From assembly GCF_900103635.1 (NCBI RefSeq), contig NZ_FMXK01000011.1:62001-126000 (forward strand): a stretch of DNA of 64,000 nt. The letters are read 5' to 3'. A program made the translations under genes and the position numbers. The notes below the pieces were generated by a model, which saw only the letters and a list, made by a program, of their open reading frames with translations, was not told where the DNA came from and made no database searches. This document shows positions 42,722 to 51,979 of this stretch, in pieces (the first letter of the stretch is position 1; every line of letters starts with the position of its first letter). The DNA is from Butyrivibrio sp. INlla18. GTDB lineage: Bacteria > Bacillota > Clostridia > Lachnospirales > Lachnospiraceae.

Positions 42722-43696
42722 ATGAAAGAAATAATAATCGATAACAATCAGCTAGATAAGAGGCTTGATAGCTTCCTTAAAGGGTATCTTCCAAATGCTT
42801 CTGGCGGATTTATTTACAAAATGCTAAGAAAAAAGAATATTACCCTAAATGATAAAAAGGCTCAAGGCACAGAAAAGCTTAAGCTTGGGGATTCAGTTAA
42901 GCTTTTCTTTGCAGATGAAACCTTAGAAAAATTCATGGGAAAAGAATCAAAGGCTCCGGAGGCAAAGGCTTCTTTTGACTACAAAAAGCTTGGGGTAGAG
43001 GTAATATACGAAGATTCACATATTGTTCTTTTATCTAAGCCAGCAGGTCTTTTGACTCAGAAGGCGCAGCCCCAAGATATTAGCTTAAATGACTATCTCA
43101 TAGAGTACCTTTGTGATACAGGCGCTATCACTAAAGAGACACTTGAAACCTACAGGCCATCTGTATGTAATAGACTGGACCGCAACACAAGCGGACTTGT
43201 CATATGCGCTAAGTCCCTTGCTGGAGCAAGATGCATGAATAGTCTATTAAAGGACAGAAACCTTGATAAATACTATAGGACAATAGTAGAAGGCAAGCTG
43301 TCAGATAGCTTTACGTTAAAAGGTTATCTCACCAAGGATGAAAAGAAAAATAAGGTTGAGATCACTAGTGAGCCTATAAATAGTGATTCAGATTATATCG
43401 AAACAGAATATGAGCCGCTTGAATATTTAAGTGATAGGAATCTTACTGTTCTAGAAGTTAAGCTTATAACCGGAAAACCTCATCAGATCAGAGCTCATTT
43501 ATCTAGCATAGGTCATCCTATCATTGGAGATATCAAATACGACGGACATAAAATTGCTGGATTAAATTACCAGCTACTTCATAGTTATAGGATCAAATTT
43601 CCTAATGATCTTCCTGAAGATTTCATGTATCTTGCAGGAAAAGAGTATATTTCGAAATTACCAACTGTCTTTGAGAAAGTACTCGGAAAGGGGTAA
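42722..43696 (+). CDS. Pseudouridine synthase, RluC/RluD family
   Basis: Protein of 324 residues with an S4 domain (LDKRLDSFLKGYLPNASGG) and the catalytic motif NRLDRNTSGLVICAKS. GKPHQIRAHLSSIGHPIIGD is the conserved C-terminal motif of the family. The target is a uridine in 23S rRNA (RluC or RluD type); the exact site cannot be assigned from sequence alone. ATG at 42722; the stop is followed one base later by the recU start. Confidence 0.92.
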   Translation: MKEIIIDNNQLDKRLDSFLKGYLPNASGGFIYKMLRKKNITLNDKKAQGTEKLKLGDSVKLFFADETLEKFMGKESKAPEAKASFDYKKLGVEVIYEDSHIVLLSKPAGLLTQKAQPQDISLNDYLIEYLCDTGAITKETLETYRPSVCNRLDRNTSGLVICAKSLAGARCMNSLLKDRNLDKYYRTIVEGKLSDSFTLKGYLTKDEKKNKVEITSEPINSDSDYIETEYEPLEYLSDRNLTVLEVKLITGKPHQIRAHLSSIGHPIIGDIKYDGHKIAGLNYQLLHSYRIKFPNDLPEDFMYLAGKEYISKLPTVFEKVLGKG

Positions 43697-43697
43697 G

Positions 43698-44246
43698 ATG
43701 CCTACTTGGAAATCAAGAGGTTTAAGAGGTTCAACATTAGAAGAACTCATTAATAGGACCAACGAAAGATATCTTGAGCAGAACCTTGCTCTTATCCAGA
43801 AAATACCAACTCCAATAACTCCTATCAATATAGATAAGGAGTCTCGTCATATTACTCTGGCTTATTTTGATCAAAAAAGTACAGTCGATTACATAGGTGT
43901 AGTTCAGGGCATTCCTGTTTGCTTTGATGCCAAGGAATGCGCAACTACAACCTTTACTTTAGAAAACATCCATCCTCATCAGGTTACATTCATGGAAAAC
44001 TTTGAAAAACAGGATGGCATTGCTTTTTTTCTTATTTATTTCACAAGTTTAAACGAATTTTATTACCTGCCCTTTAGAAAGCTCAAAGAATTTTGGGATA
44101 GAGCAGAAAATGGAGGCAGAAAGAGCTTTAGACATGATGAGCTCGATCCATCATACATAATATCCTCAAAACCTATTAATGGAGTTCTTGTTCCATACTT
44201 AGAATCTATACAAAAAGATTTAGATGACAGAGAAACTTTGGTTTGA
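43698..44246 (+). CDS. recU: Holliday junction resolvase RecU
   Basis: Penicillin-binding-protein-related factor A/RecU family, 182 residues. RGLRGSTLEELINRTNERY is the typical N-terminus. The nuclease core reads VDYIGVVQGIPVCFDAKE, matching the Asp...Glu-x-Lys metal site, and IHPHQVTFMENFEKQDGIAF is the conserved Q-x-x-x-L/M segment. It resolves four-way junctions in Gram-positive recombination. Start ATG 43698 with AAAGGGG at 43687-43693; an overlapping longer frame from 43605 is inside the pseudouridine synthase gene. Confidence 0.9.
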   Translation: MPTWKSRGLRGSTLEELINRTNERYLEQNLALIQKIPTPITPINIDKESRHITLAYFDQKSTVDYIGVVQGIPVCFDAKECATTTFTLENIHPHQVTFMENFEKQDGIAFFLIYFTSLNEFYYLPFRKLKEFWDRAENGGRKSFRHDELDPSYIISSKPINGVLVPYLESIQKDLDDRETLV

Positions 44247-44271
44247 CATTGTCTAGTTCAAATGTTAAACT
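44243..44271 (+). promoter_or_regulatory. Promoter of the histidine operon
   Basis: A perfect TTGACA (44243-44248), 17 bases, TAAACT (44266-44271). It overlaps the recU stop. The leader of about 45 bases is too short for a T-box, and none is seen. Confidence 0.6.
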
Positions 44272-44321
44272 CTTTATTATGATAACCAATTAGCACTGTA
44301 CCATACTAAAGCGAGGTCGAT

Positions 44322-45434
44322 ATGAACAAGGTCCTATTGCATACACCCGATGGTGTTAGAGATATTTACGGAAGAGAGTGCAGCGACAGAAATATTGTCC
44401 GCGACAAGATCCATAGAGTAATAAAGAGTTACGGATATCAGGATATAGATACTCCTACATTTGAATTTTTTGATGTGTTTGCAGAAGAGATCAATGCTTC
44501 TGATGCCAAAGAGCTTTTTAAGTTCTTTGATAAAGATGGAAACACACTTGTCCTTAGACCAGACTTTACCCCATCTATTGCAAGATGTGCATCAAAGGTA
44601 ATGCTGGAAAACAAAGAACCAGTAAGGGTTTGTTACCAAGGTAAAGCCTATCTCAATACATCAAGTCTTCAGGGTAAGCTCAAAGAAAACCGAAACATCG
44701 GAATTGAGTTCATGAATGAAAACAGTGTTTATGCAGATGCTGAAGTCATATCTCTTTTGATAGAGTCACTCAAAGCTACAGGACTTTCAGATTTCCAGAT
44801 CAGCATTGGCGACGCTGATTACTACAAAGGATTATGCGAAGAAGCTGGTATCGATGATGATACTGAACGAGATATCAGAGAACAGATTACAGGCAAGAAC
44901 TACTTTGCAGCTGAGAATATCATGGTTTCAAGGGGCGTTCCTGAAAAATACAAGGATCTCATCCTAAAGGTATCTGAATTTATTGGCTCAGATGATGCAT
45001 TAGATAAGGCCCAGAGTCAGGTTACAAATGAAAGGTCCCTAAGCTCTATCAAGAGATTAAAAGAGCTTTATAAGGTTCTTACAATGTATGGTGTTGAGAA
45101 GTACATTTCTTTTGACCTTAGTATGCTTAGTAAATTCAATTATTACACAGGTGTCATATTTAGCGCCTATACCTACGGCGTTGGAGATGCTATAGCTAAG
45201 GGCGGAAGATATGATAATCTTCTTGGAAAATATGGTAAAGATGCACCTTCAATTGGTTTTTCAATTGTACTTGATGATCTGATGTCTGCATTATATAGGC
45301 AGAGCTGTGATCTAGAGCATGAAAGCGAGGCAACTGTCATTGAATTTAATGATGATTCTTTCAAAGAAGCTCTAAGTAAAGCAAATGATCTAAGAAATAA
45401 AGGTCAAAACGTTATCCTTAAATGCACAAAGTAA
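44322..45434 (+). CDS. hisZ: ATP phosphoribosyltransferase regulatory subunit HisZ
   Basis: Catalytically inactive histidyl-tRNA-synthetase paralogue, 370 residues, that forms the allosteric complex with short-form HisG. It has the class II synthetase core (TPDGVRDIYG, LRPDFTPSIARC, KGGRYDNLLGKYG) but is shorter than HisS and lacks its anticodon-binding domain. Its position right before a short hisG supports this. Start ATG 44322 with GCGAGG upstream. First gene of a his operon. Confidence 0.94.
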   Translation: MNKVLLHTPDGVRDIYGRECSDRNIVRDKIHRVIKSYGYQDIDTPTFEFFDVFAEEINASDAKELFKFFDKDGNTLVLRPDFTPSIARCASKVMLENKEPVRVCYQGKAYLNTSSLQGKLKENRNIGIEFMNENSVYADAEVISLLIESLKATGLSDFQISIGDADYYKGLCEEAGIDDDTERDIREQITGKNYFAAENIMVSRGVPEKYKDLILKVSEFIGSDDALDKAQSQVTNERSLSSIKRLKELYKVLTMYGVEKYISFDLSMLSKFNYYTGVIFSAYTYGVGDAIAKGGRYDNLLGKYGKDAPSIGFSIVLDDLMSALYRQSCDLEHESEATVIEFNDDSFKEALSKANDLRNKGQNVILKCTK

Positions 45435-45445
45435 TTGGAGGCCCT

Positions 45446-46084
45446 ATGAGATATCTTACATTTGCACTTGGAAAGGGAAGACTTGTAGATTCTACAATGG
45501 AACTTTTAAATAAGTGCGGTATCAAATGTGATGAAATATTAGATAAAAAAACAAGAAAGCTGATCTTTACCAACGAGGAACTTGGTCTTAAGTTCTTCCT
45601 TGCAAAAGGTCCTGATGTTCCTACATATGTTGAATATGGCGCAGCAGATATTGGTATCGTTGGCGCAGACACTATCCTAGAAGAAAACAGAAGAGTATAT
45701 GAAGTCTTAGATCTTGGCTTTGGAAAGTGCAGAATGTGCGTATGTGGACCAAAAGAAGCCAAAAAGCTCTTAGAGCATCGTGAGATGATAAGAGTTGCCA
45801 GCAAATATCCAAATATAGCCAAAGACTATTTCTTTAACCAAAAACATCAGACTGTTGATATTATCAAGCTTAACGGCTCAGTAGAACTTGGACCGATCGT
45901 TAATCTTTCTGATGTTATCGTAGATATTGTTGAAACTGGCTCTACTCTTAGAGAAAATGGATTAGAAGTATTAGAAGAAATCTGTCCTTTATCTGCAAGA
46001 ATGATCGTAAATCAGGTTAGTATGCAGATGGAAACAGAAAGAATTCGAAAACTTATTAATGCTATGAAGGAGAATCTTGATTAA
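45446..46084 (+). CDS. hisG: ATP phosphoribosyltransferase HisG, short form
   Basis: First step of histidine synthesis, joining PRPP and ATP. The 212 residues (LTFALGKGRLVDSTMELL, DVPTYVEYGAADIGIVGAD, DIVETGSTLRENGLE) are the catalytic core without the C-terminal regulatory domain, so activity needs HisZ, encoded just upstream. The start is ATG 45446 with GGAGG at 45437-45441; an in-frame ATG at 45422 would overlap hisZ and has no site. Confidence 0.96.
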   Translation: MRYLTFALGKGRLVDSTMELLNKCGIKCDEILDKKTRKLIFTNEELGLKFFLAKGPDVPTYVEYGAADIGIVGADTILEENRRVYEVLDLGFGKCRMCVCGPKEAKKLLEHREMIRVASKYPNIAKDYFFNQKHQTVDIIKLNGSVELGPIVNLSDVIVDIVETGSTLRENGLEVLEEICPLSARMIVNQVSMQMETERIRKLINAMKENLD

Positions 46085-46085
46085 A

Positions 46086-47375
46086 ATGCAGACCCTTAGA
46101 TTAAATACAGAAACCAAAAAAGAACTACTTGGTAATCTTCTTGGTAGAAATACCGGAAGTTACACTGAATATGAAAAAACAGTCAATGATATAATAAACA
46201 ATATAAGAGCAAATGGAGATTCAGCTCTTTTTGATTATACTCTGAAGTTTGATAAATGCTCTTTAACAAAAGATACTGTTAAAGTAACCCGTAGTGAAAT
46301 AGAAGAAGCGTATAAAGAGCTTAGCCCAGAATTTATTGAAGTAATGAAGAAAAGCGCTGAAAATATCAGAGTTTTTCACGAGAAACAAAAGAGAAACAGC
46401 TGGATAGAAACAAATGAAAATGGAAGCATATTAGGTCAGAGAATCCTTCCAATTGAAATATCCGGAGTATATGTTCCAGGTGGAAAAGCAGCTTACCCAT
46501 CAAGCGTACTTATGAATGTAGTGCCTGCAAAGGTTGCCGGCGTTGAAAGAATCGTAATGTGCACACCTCCTTCAAAGGATGAAAAGGTAAATGCAGGAAC
46601 ATTAGTTGCTGCTGATATAGCAGGTGTAACTGAAGTCTACAAAGTAGGCGGAGCTCAGGCTATAGCTGCTATGGCTTTTGGAACAGAGTCTATTCCTAAG
46701 GTTGATAAGATCACAGGTCCTGGAAATATCTTTGTTGCCCTTGCCAAAAAGGCATGCTTTGGCTATGTTTCAATTGATTCAATTGCAGGCCCAAGTGAGA
46801 TCCTTGTAATTGCTGATGAAACAGCAAATCCTAGATATGTTGCCGCTGACCTTTTATCTCAAGCTGAGCACGACGAACTTGCATCAGCAATCCTTATTAC
46901 AACTTCTGAAGAAGTAGCTAAAAAGGTAAAGGAAGAAATCGAAGGCTTTTTAAAGACATTATCAAGGGCAGATATCATTAGAAAATCTCTTGATAATTAT
47001 GGCTATATCTTTATTGCTGATAATATGCAGGATATGATCGATGCAGCAAATGCAATTGCATCTGAACACCTTGAGATCATTACCAAAAATCCTTTTGAGA
47101 CCATGACCAAGATTAAAAATGCAGGTGCTATTTTTCTTGGCGAGTATTCATCAGAGCCTTTGGGAGATTATTATGCTGGTCCAAATCATATTTTGCCTAC
47201 AAATAGAACAGCAAGATTTTTCTCACCACTTAATGTTGATGACTTCCTTAAGAAAACAAGTATTATTTCATACTCAGAAGATGCTTTGAGAAAAGTTCAT
47301 AATGATATTGAACTATTTGCAAAAGAAGAAGGCCTAACAGCACACGCAAACTCAATCGCAGTACGATTTGAATAA
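46086..47375 (+). CDS. hisD: Histidinol dehydrogenase HisD
   Basis: Last two oxidations of histidine synthesis, histidinol to histidine with NAD+. About 429 residues with VPGGKAAYPSSVLMNVVPAK, GPGNIFVALAK, SQAEHDELASAIL (zinc/catalytic residues) and GPNHILPTNRTARFFSPL. The start is ambiguous: AAGGAG at 46067-46072 is 13 bases before ATG 46086 and four bases before an in-frame TTG at 46077. The first overlaps nothing, the second overlaps hisG by eight bases. Confidence 0.96.
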   Translation: MQTLRLNTETKKELLGNLLGRNTGSYTEYEKTVNDIINNIRANGDSALFDYTLKFDKCSLTKDTVKVTRSEIEEAYKELSPEFIEVMKKSAENIRVFHEKQKRNSWIETNENGSILGQRILPIEISGVYVPGGKAAYPSSVLMNVVPAKVAGVERIVMCTPPSKDEKVNAGTLVAADIAGVTEVYKVGGAQAIAAMAFGTESIPKVDKITGPGNIFVALAKKACFGYVSIDSIAGPSEILVIADETANPRYVAADLLSQAEHDELASAILITTSEEVAKKVKEEIEGFLKTLSRADIIRKSLDNYGYIFIADNMQDMIDAANAIASEHLEIITKNPFETMTKIKNAGAIFLGEYSSEPLGDYYAGPNHILPTNRTARFFSPLNVDDFLKKTSIISYSEDALRKVHNDIELFAKEEGLTAHANSIAVRFE

Positions 47376-47427
47376 ATAATTACATTGGTTATTATATTGA
47401 CTGCTATGGTTAATTCTGATAAGTATC

Positions 47428-47454
47428 AATTGTAATTGTATAAAATTGTATAAT
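47428..47454 (+). promoter_or_regulatory. AATTGTA repeats and TATAAT in the hisD-hisB gap
   Basis: Within the 183-base AT-rich gap, AATTGTA occurs three times (47428, 47434, 47444), the last running into TATAAT at 47449-47454. No good -35 is seen. It may be a promoter for hisB and the fusion gene with an operator over it. The rest of the gap shows nothing clear. Confidence 0.35.
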
Positions 47455-47558
47455 TATTGCAAGTTAACTTTCTAAATTAACTATAAATTGCAAGTAATGA
47501 CTTAAAGTTCTTTGTTTTCATGCTATATGTTGAAGATATAGAAAAGGAGACACTAATT

Positions 47559-48149
47559 ATGGGAAGCAGAACTGCAACTGTTGCAAGAAATACAAAAGAA
47601 ACTAAGATTACAGTTTCCTTAAATATTGATGGTACAGGCAAGTCCAAGATAGATACAGGCATTGGTTTTTTTGATCATATGCTTGAGGGATTTGCAAAAC
47701 ACGGTTTATTTGATCTCGAAGTAAATGTTGAAGGTGATCTTAATGTTGATGGACACCACACAGTTGAGGATACCGGAATAGTACTTGGACAAGCTATTAT
47801 GCAAGCTATAGGCAACAAAAAAGGAATTAAGCGCTATGGCAATATGATCCTTCCTATGGATGAAAGCCTTGTCTTAAGCGCTATAGACCTCTGCGGACGA
47901 CCATATTTTGTTATGGATGCTGAATTTTCAAGTCCTATGGTTGGCGATTTTGACACACAGCTTGTAAGAGAGTTTTTCTACGCAGTTTCTTATTCTGCAA
48001 TGATGAACATTCATCTTCGTGTCATAACCGGAATAAATGATCACCACAAGATAGAAGCTATGTTCAAAGCTTTTGCAAAGTCTTTAGATGAAGCAACAAC
48101 CATCGATCCTAGGATCACAGACGTACTTAGCACAAAAGGAGCACTATAA
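47559..48149 (+). CDS. hisB: Imidazoleglycerol-phosphate dehydratase HisB
   Basis: Monofunctional dehydratase of 196 residues. [20 protein letters not shown] and [16 protein letters not shown] near the N-terminus, and [19 protein letters not shown] near the C-terminus, carry the histidines that bind the two manganese ions. There is no histidinol-phosphatase domain. Start ATG 47559 with AAAGGAGA at 47543-47550. It is separated from hisD by 183 bases but the next gene starts one base after its stop. Confidence 0.96.
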   Translation: MGSRTATVARNTKETKITVSLNIDGTGKSKIDTGIGFFDHMLEGFAKHGLFDLEVNVEGDLNVDGHHTVEDTGIVLGQAIMQAIGNKKGIKRYGNMILPMDESLVLSAIDLCGRPYFVMDAEFSSPMVGDFDTQLVREFFYAVSYSAMMNIHLRVITGINDHHKIEAMFKAFAKSLDEATTIDPRITDVLSTKGAL

Positions 48150-48150
48150 T

Positions 48151-49368
48151 ATGTCAAAGATCTTTAAAATACTGCCATGCATTTATCTTTATGATGGCAA
48201 AGTAGTTAATTCCATAAAGGATAAAAATATCATTGATAATGACCCTTTAGCATATGCAAAAAGGCTTAATGAGCTTAATGTAAATGATATTTTAGTCTAT
48301 GATATGTCCGAAGGCATGACAGATACTGATCACGAGAAAGCTCTTGATATCATCAAGGATATCTGCAGAGCTTGCGACGCATCCATAATAGGCACTGGCA
48401 ATATTAAGCGCATGGAAGATGTTAAAAAGCTCTTATATGCAGGTTGTCAGAAGGTTGCTATTAGCTACGTAGATAAAAAGAATCAGGACATATTAGCTGA
48501 GGTATCTGAAAAATTTGGATCAAACAAGATTTATGCCTTATATTCAGATATATCAATTATTTCTGAATGCAAAGATGAGTTAACTTCTTATGTTTCAGAA
48601 CTCCTTTATTTTTCTGATAAAGAAGATGATCTTGGAGAAAATTGCCTTGATCTTCCTGTAAATTTAGTAGTTAGTAATTTTAAAGATGACGCAGCATCTT
48701 ATGAGGCATCAATCAAAAAGGCTGGACTTGAGCTCTTTTCAATGAAACCTGCTTTTAAGTGGGATGAACTTAAGAAAAACTCTGATGGTCTCATTCCTGT
48801 AATAGTTCAAGACTATAAAACCGATGAAGTTTTGATGCTGGCATATATGAACGAAGAGGCTTATAATAAAACTCTCGAAACAGGAAAGATGACATATTTT
48901 AGCAGAAGCCGAAACGAGCTCTGGACAAAGGGAGAAACAAGCTCTCATTACCAGTATGTTAAATCTTTGTATGCTGACTGTGACCTTGATACTATACTTG
49001 CCAAGGTCAAGCAGATAGGAGCTGCTTGTCACACTGGCAAATACTCATGCTTCTTTAATGAGATATCTAAAAAGGATTATGTCGAAAAGAATCCTCAGAA
49101 GATCCTTCAAAATGTTTTTGACGTAATAAATGACAGAAAGGTTAATCCTAGGGAGGGCTCTTATACAAATTATCTTTTTGACAAAGGAATTGATAAGATC
49201 CTTAAAAAGGTCGGCGAAGAAGCAACAGAAATAGTTATTGCAGCCAAAAATCCAAATAGCAATGAAGTAGTTTACGAAATGTCCGATTTCCTGTATCATA
49301 TGATGGTCCTCATGGCTGAAAGAAATGTCAGCTGGGAGGATATAACTAGTGAACTAGCAAGACGATAA
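48151..49368 (+). CDS. hisIE: HisF-like half-barrel fused to HisI-HisE (phosphoribosyl-AMP cyclohydrolase / phosphoribosyl-ATP pyrophosphatase)
   Basis: Protein of 405 residues. The C-terminal 210 are a normal His[22 protein letters not shown] and CHTGKYSCF give the zinc cysteines of the cyclohydrolase, and [19 protein letters not shown] is the pyrophosphatase. The first about 190 resemble HisF/HisA ([41 protein letters not shown]) but are shorter than a full barrel. The position of the first catalytic Asp (CLDV in HisF) reads CIYL. It probably does not have HisF activity. No hisA, hisF, hisH or hisC lies in the window. Start ATG 48151 with AAAGGA upstream. Confidence 0.9.
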   Translation: MSKIFKILPCIYLYDGKVVNSIKDKNIIDNDPLAYAKRLNELNVNDILVYDMSEGMTDTDHEKALDIIKDICRACDASIIGTGNIKRMEDVKKLLYAGCQKVAISYVDKKNQDILAEVSEKFGSNKIYALYSDISIISECKDELTSYVSELLYFSDKEDDLGENCLDLPVNLVVSNFKDDAASYEASIKKAGLELFSMKPAFKWDELKKNSDGLIPVIVQDYKTDEVLMLAYMNEEAYNKTLETGKMTYFSRSRNELWTKGETSSHYQYVKSLYADCDLDTILAKVKQIGAACHTGKYSCFFNEISKKDYVEKNPQKILQNVFDVINDRKVNPREGSYTNYLFDKGIDKILKKVGEEATEIVIAAKNPNSNEVVYEMSDFLYHMMVLMAERNVSWEDITSELARR

Positions 49369-49377
49369 GGAAATGGT

Positions 49378-51258
49378 ATGAATTATAATTTAGCTTTATC
49401 TGATGAGATCTTATTAGACCTTGAGAAACCTGAAAGATACATTGGTAACGAAGTCAACAGTGTTACTAAAGACAAAAGCAGTGTTGATATCCGATTTGCA
49501 ATGTGTTTTCCAGATGTTTACGAGATTGGTATGTCTCATCTTGGTATTCAGATTTTGTATGGAATGTTTAATTCTTATGACGATGTCTGGTGTGAGAGAG
49601 TCTATTCACCTTGGGTAGACGCTGACAAGACCTTCAGAGAAAAGAACATTCCTCTTTTTGCGCTTGAATCTCAGGATCCTATCAAAAATTTTGATTTCCT
49701 GGGATTTACTATCCAGTATGAGATGTGCTATACAAACATCTTGCAGATACTAGATCTTTCAAAGATTCCTCTTTTATCAAAGGATAGAACATGGGACGAT
49801 CCTATTGTAATTGGTGGTGGCCCATGTACTTATAATGCAGAGCCTATTGCAGACTTTTTTGACATTTTCTATATAGGTGAAGGCGAGACCAAGTATAGAG
49901 AATTATTTGATCTGTACAAGAAATGCAAAAAAGAAAACATGTCTCGTATAGACTATCTTCATGAGTGTGCCAAGATCTCCGGTATCTATGTACCAGCCTT
50001 CTATGATGTAAAGTATAAGGAAGATGGCACAATAGCTTCTATGAAGCCTATTTATGATGACATTCCTAGTGTCATAAAAAAAGAGATGTGTCTTGACCTT
50101 TCTAAGACTTTTTATCCTACAAAGCCAGTAGTACCTTATATCAAGATTACTCAGGACAGAGTAGTACTAGAGATCATGAGAGGCTGTATCAGAGGATGCA
50201 GATTCTGCCAGGCTGGACAGCTATATAAGCCTTTAAGAGAAAAAGATGTAGAGCACCTAAAGGAACTTGCTCTCGAGGCATTAAAAAATACTGGTTATGA
50301 AGAAATATCACTTAGTTCCCTAAGTTCAAGTGATTATTCAAAGCTTCCTGAGCTTATTGACTTCCTCATCAAGAACTGTAGTGAAAAGAAGGTTAATATT
50401 TCTTTACCATCCCTTAGAATCGATGCTTTCTCTCTTGATGTTATGAGTAAAGTTCAGGATGTTAAAAAAAGTAGCTTAACTTTCGCCCCAGAAGCTGGCA
50501 CTCAGAGAATGAGAGACGTTATAAATAAGGGACTTACTGAGGAAGACATATTAAGAGGTTCGCATGAAGCATTCCTTGGCGGATGGAATAAGGTTAAGCT
50601 CTATTTCATGCTTGGACTTCCTACAGAAACTGATGAAGATATCTATGGTATTGGCGATATTGCCAACAAAGTAGCTGTAGAATACTTTGAAACTATGCCA
50701 AAGGAAAAGAGAAACGGAAGAACAATTGATATTGTTGCAAGTACTTCATTCTTTGTTCCAAAGCCATTTACACCTTTCCAGTGGGCTCGTATGAATACTA
50801 AGGAGGAATTCCTTGATAAGGCAAATAAGACCAGAAAAGGAATCATGTCTCAGCTCAACCAGAAACATATCAAATACAACTGGCATGAAGCTGACGCTAG
50901 TATGATGGAAGGTGTTCTTGCAAGAGGTGACAGAAAGCTTTGTAAGGTAATTCTCAAGGCATACGAAAAAGGCTGCATATTTGATGCCTGGGGTGAATAC
51001 TTCAAGTTTGATACTTGGATGGAAACCTTTGAGGAATGCGGCGTTGATCCATTCTTCTATACAACAAGAGAAAGAAAAGATGATGAGATCTTCCCTTGGG
51101 ATATCTTAAATTGTGGTGTAACCAAGGAATTCCTTCTTCGCGAATGGAAGAATGCTTTAGCTGGAAATAAATCTTTTAACTGCAGACAGTATTGTCTTGG
51201 CTGCGGAGCTGCTTCTTACGGAGTAGGTGTATGTAAGGAGGGCAGAACAAATGCATAA
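49378..51258 (+). CDS. B12-binding-type radical SAM protein (TIGR03960-like)
   Basis: Protein of 626 residues. The N-terminal part (FAMCFPDVYEIGMSHLGIQI, IVIGGGPCTYNAEPIADFFD, IGEGE) is of the B12-binding type. The radical SAM motif is RGCIRGCRFCQAGQLYKP, with C-x3-C-x2-C binding the [4Fe-4S] cluster. A C-terminal cysteine group (CRQYCLGCGAASYG) may hold another cluster. The family is always found with a DUF2344 protein, here the next gene, and next to RNase E/G and rplU. Its reaction is not established to my knowledge. The downstream start overlaps its end by eight bases. Confidence 0.9.
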   Translation: MNYNLALSDEILLDLEKPERYIGNEVNSVTKDKSSVDIRFAMCFPDVYEIGMSHLGIQILYGMFNSYDDVWCERVYSPWVDADKTFREKNIPLFALESQDPIKNFDFLGFTIQYEMCYTNILQILDLSKIPLLSKDRTWDDPIVIGGGPCTYNAEPIADFFDIFYIGEGETKYRELFDLYKKCKKENMSRIDYLHECAKISGIYVPAFYDVKYKEDGTIASMKPIYDDIPSVIKKEMCLDLSKTFYPTKPVVPYIKITQDRVVLEIMRGCIRGCRFCQAGQLYKPLREKDVEHLKELALEALKNTGYEEISLSSLSSSDYSKLPELIDFLIKNCSEKKVNISLPSLRIDAFSLDVMSKVQDVKKSSLTFAPEAGTQRMRDVINKGLTEEDILRGSHEAFLGGWNKVKLYFMLGLPTETDEDIYGIGDIANKVAVEYFETMPKEKRNGRTIDIVASTSFFVPKPFTPFQWARMNTKEEFLDKANKTRKGIMSQLNQKHIKYNWHEADASMMEGVLARGDRKLCKVILKAYEKGCIFDAWGEYFKFDTWMETFEECGVDPFFYTTRERKDDEIFPWDILNCGVTKEFLLREWKNALAGNKSFNCRQYCLGCGAASYGVGVCKEGRTNA

Positions 51259-51979
51259 ATTAAGACTTAAATTTTCAAAGACCGGTCCTATCAAATTTGT
51301 TGGTCACCTTGATATAATGAGATATTTCCAAAAGGCCATAAGAAGAGCTGAGATAGATATCAAGTATTCTGAAGGCTTTAGCCCTCATCAACTTCTTTCT
51401 TTTGCACAGCCACTTAGTGTTGGCGCTACAAGTGATGGCGAATACCTTGATATGACTGTTAATTCAATGGTTTCAACAACAGATGTTATGAATAGACTTA
51501 ACTCTGTTATGAACGAAGGAATCACGATCCTGGCTGTGGAAGAGCTTAACGAGCATTCTGCTAAGGCTATGACTGATACCTACGCAGCGAAATATGTATT
51601 ATCCTTTAGGACAAATTCTAAGCCTGATTTTGATTGGATCGCCGAAATGGAAAAGTATCTAAGTGGTGATAAGCTTCCTGCCATGAAAAAGACAAAAAGT
51701 GGCATGAAAGAGATCAATATGAAGCCTATGATCTTTGCTCATGAGTTTGATGAAAAAACTCAAACAGGAACTTTTCTTCTTAGCATGAGTAGCTTAGAAA
51801 CACTAAAACCTACACTTTTATTTGGTGCTTTCTTTGAAAGCATTGGTAAGGAATTTAGTACTTCATCTTTAAATATTCACAGAGTTGATATCTACAAACT
51901 TGTTGATAATGGCGACGAACGCTACATTGAGCCATTTATAACAAATGATATGAATGAAAGGTTTTATTTAAATGGCTGA
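51251..51979 (+). CDS. Radical-SAM-linked DUF2344 protein (TIGR03936-like)
   Basis: Protein of 242 residues. KLRLKFSKTGPIKFVGHLDI and YSEGFSPHQLLSFAQPLSVG are hallmark segments of this family, which accompanies the radical SAM gene before it and in some bacteria is fused to it. Its function is unknown; a substrate-handling role for the radical enzyme is assumed from the linkage. Start ATG 51251 with AAGGAGG at 51235-51241, overlapping the previous gene by eight bases; the next gene again overlaps by eight. Confidence 0.9.
   Translation: MHKLRLKFSKTGPIKFVGHLDIMRYFQKAIRRAEIDIKYSEGFSPHQLLSFAQPLSVGATSDGEYLDMTVNSMVSTTDVMNRLNSVMNEGITILAVEELNEHSAKAMTDTYAAKYVLSFRTNSKPDFDWIAEMEKYLSGDKLPAMKKTKSGMKEINMKPMIFAHEFDEKTQTGTFLLSMSSLETLKPTLLFGAFFESIGKEFSTSSLNIHRVDIYKLVDNGDERYIEPFITNDMNERFYLNG

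Noticed and set aside
44272-44321. T-box or his leader peptide before hisZ
   Set aside because: The leader is only about 45 bases and shows neither a T-box core nor a histidine-rich peptide.
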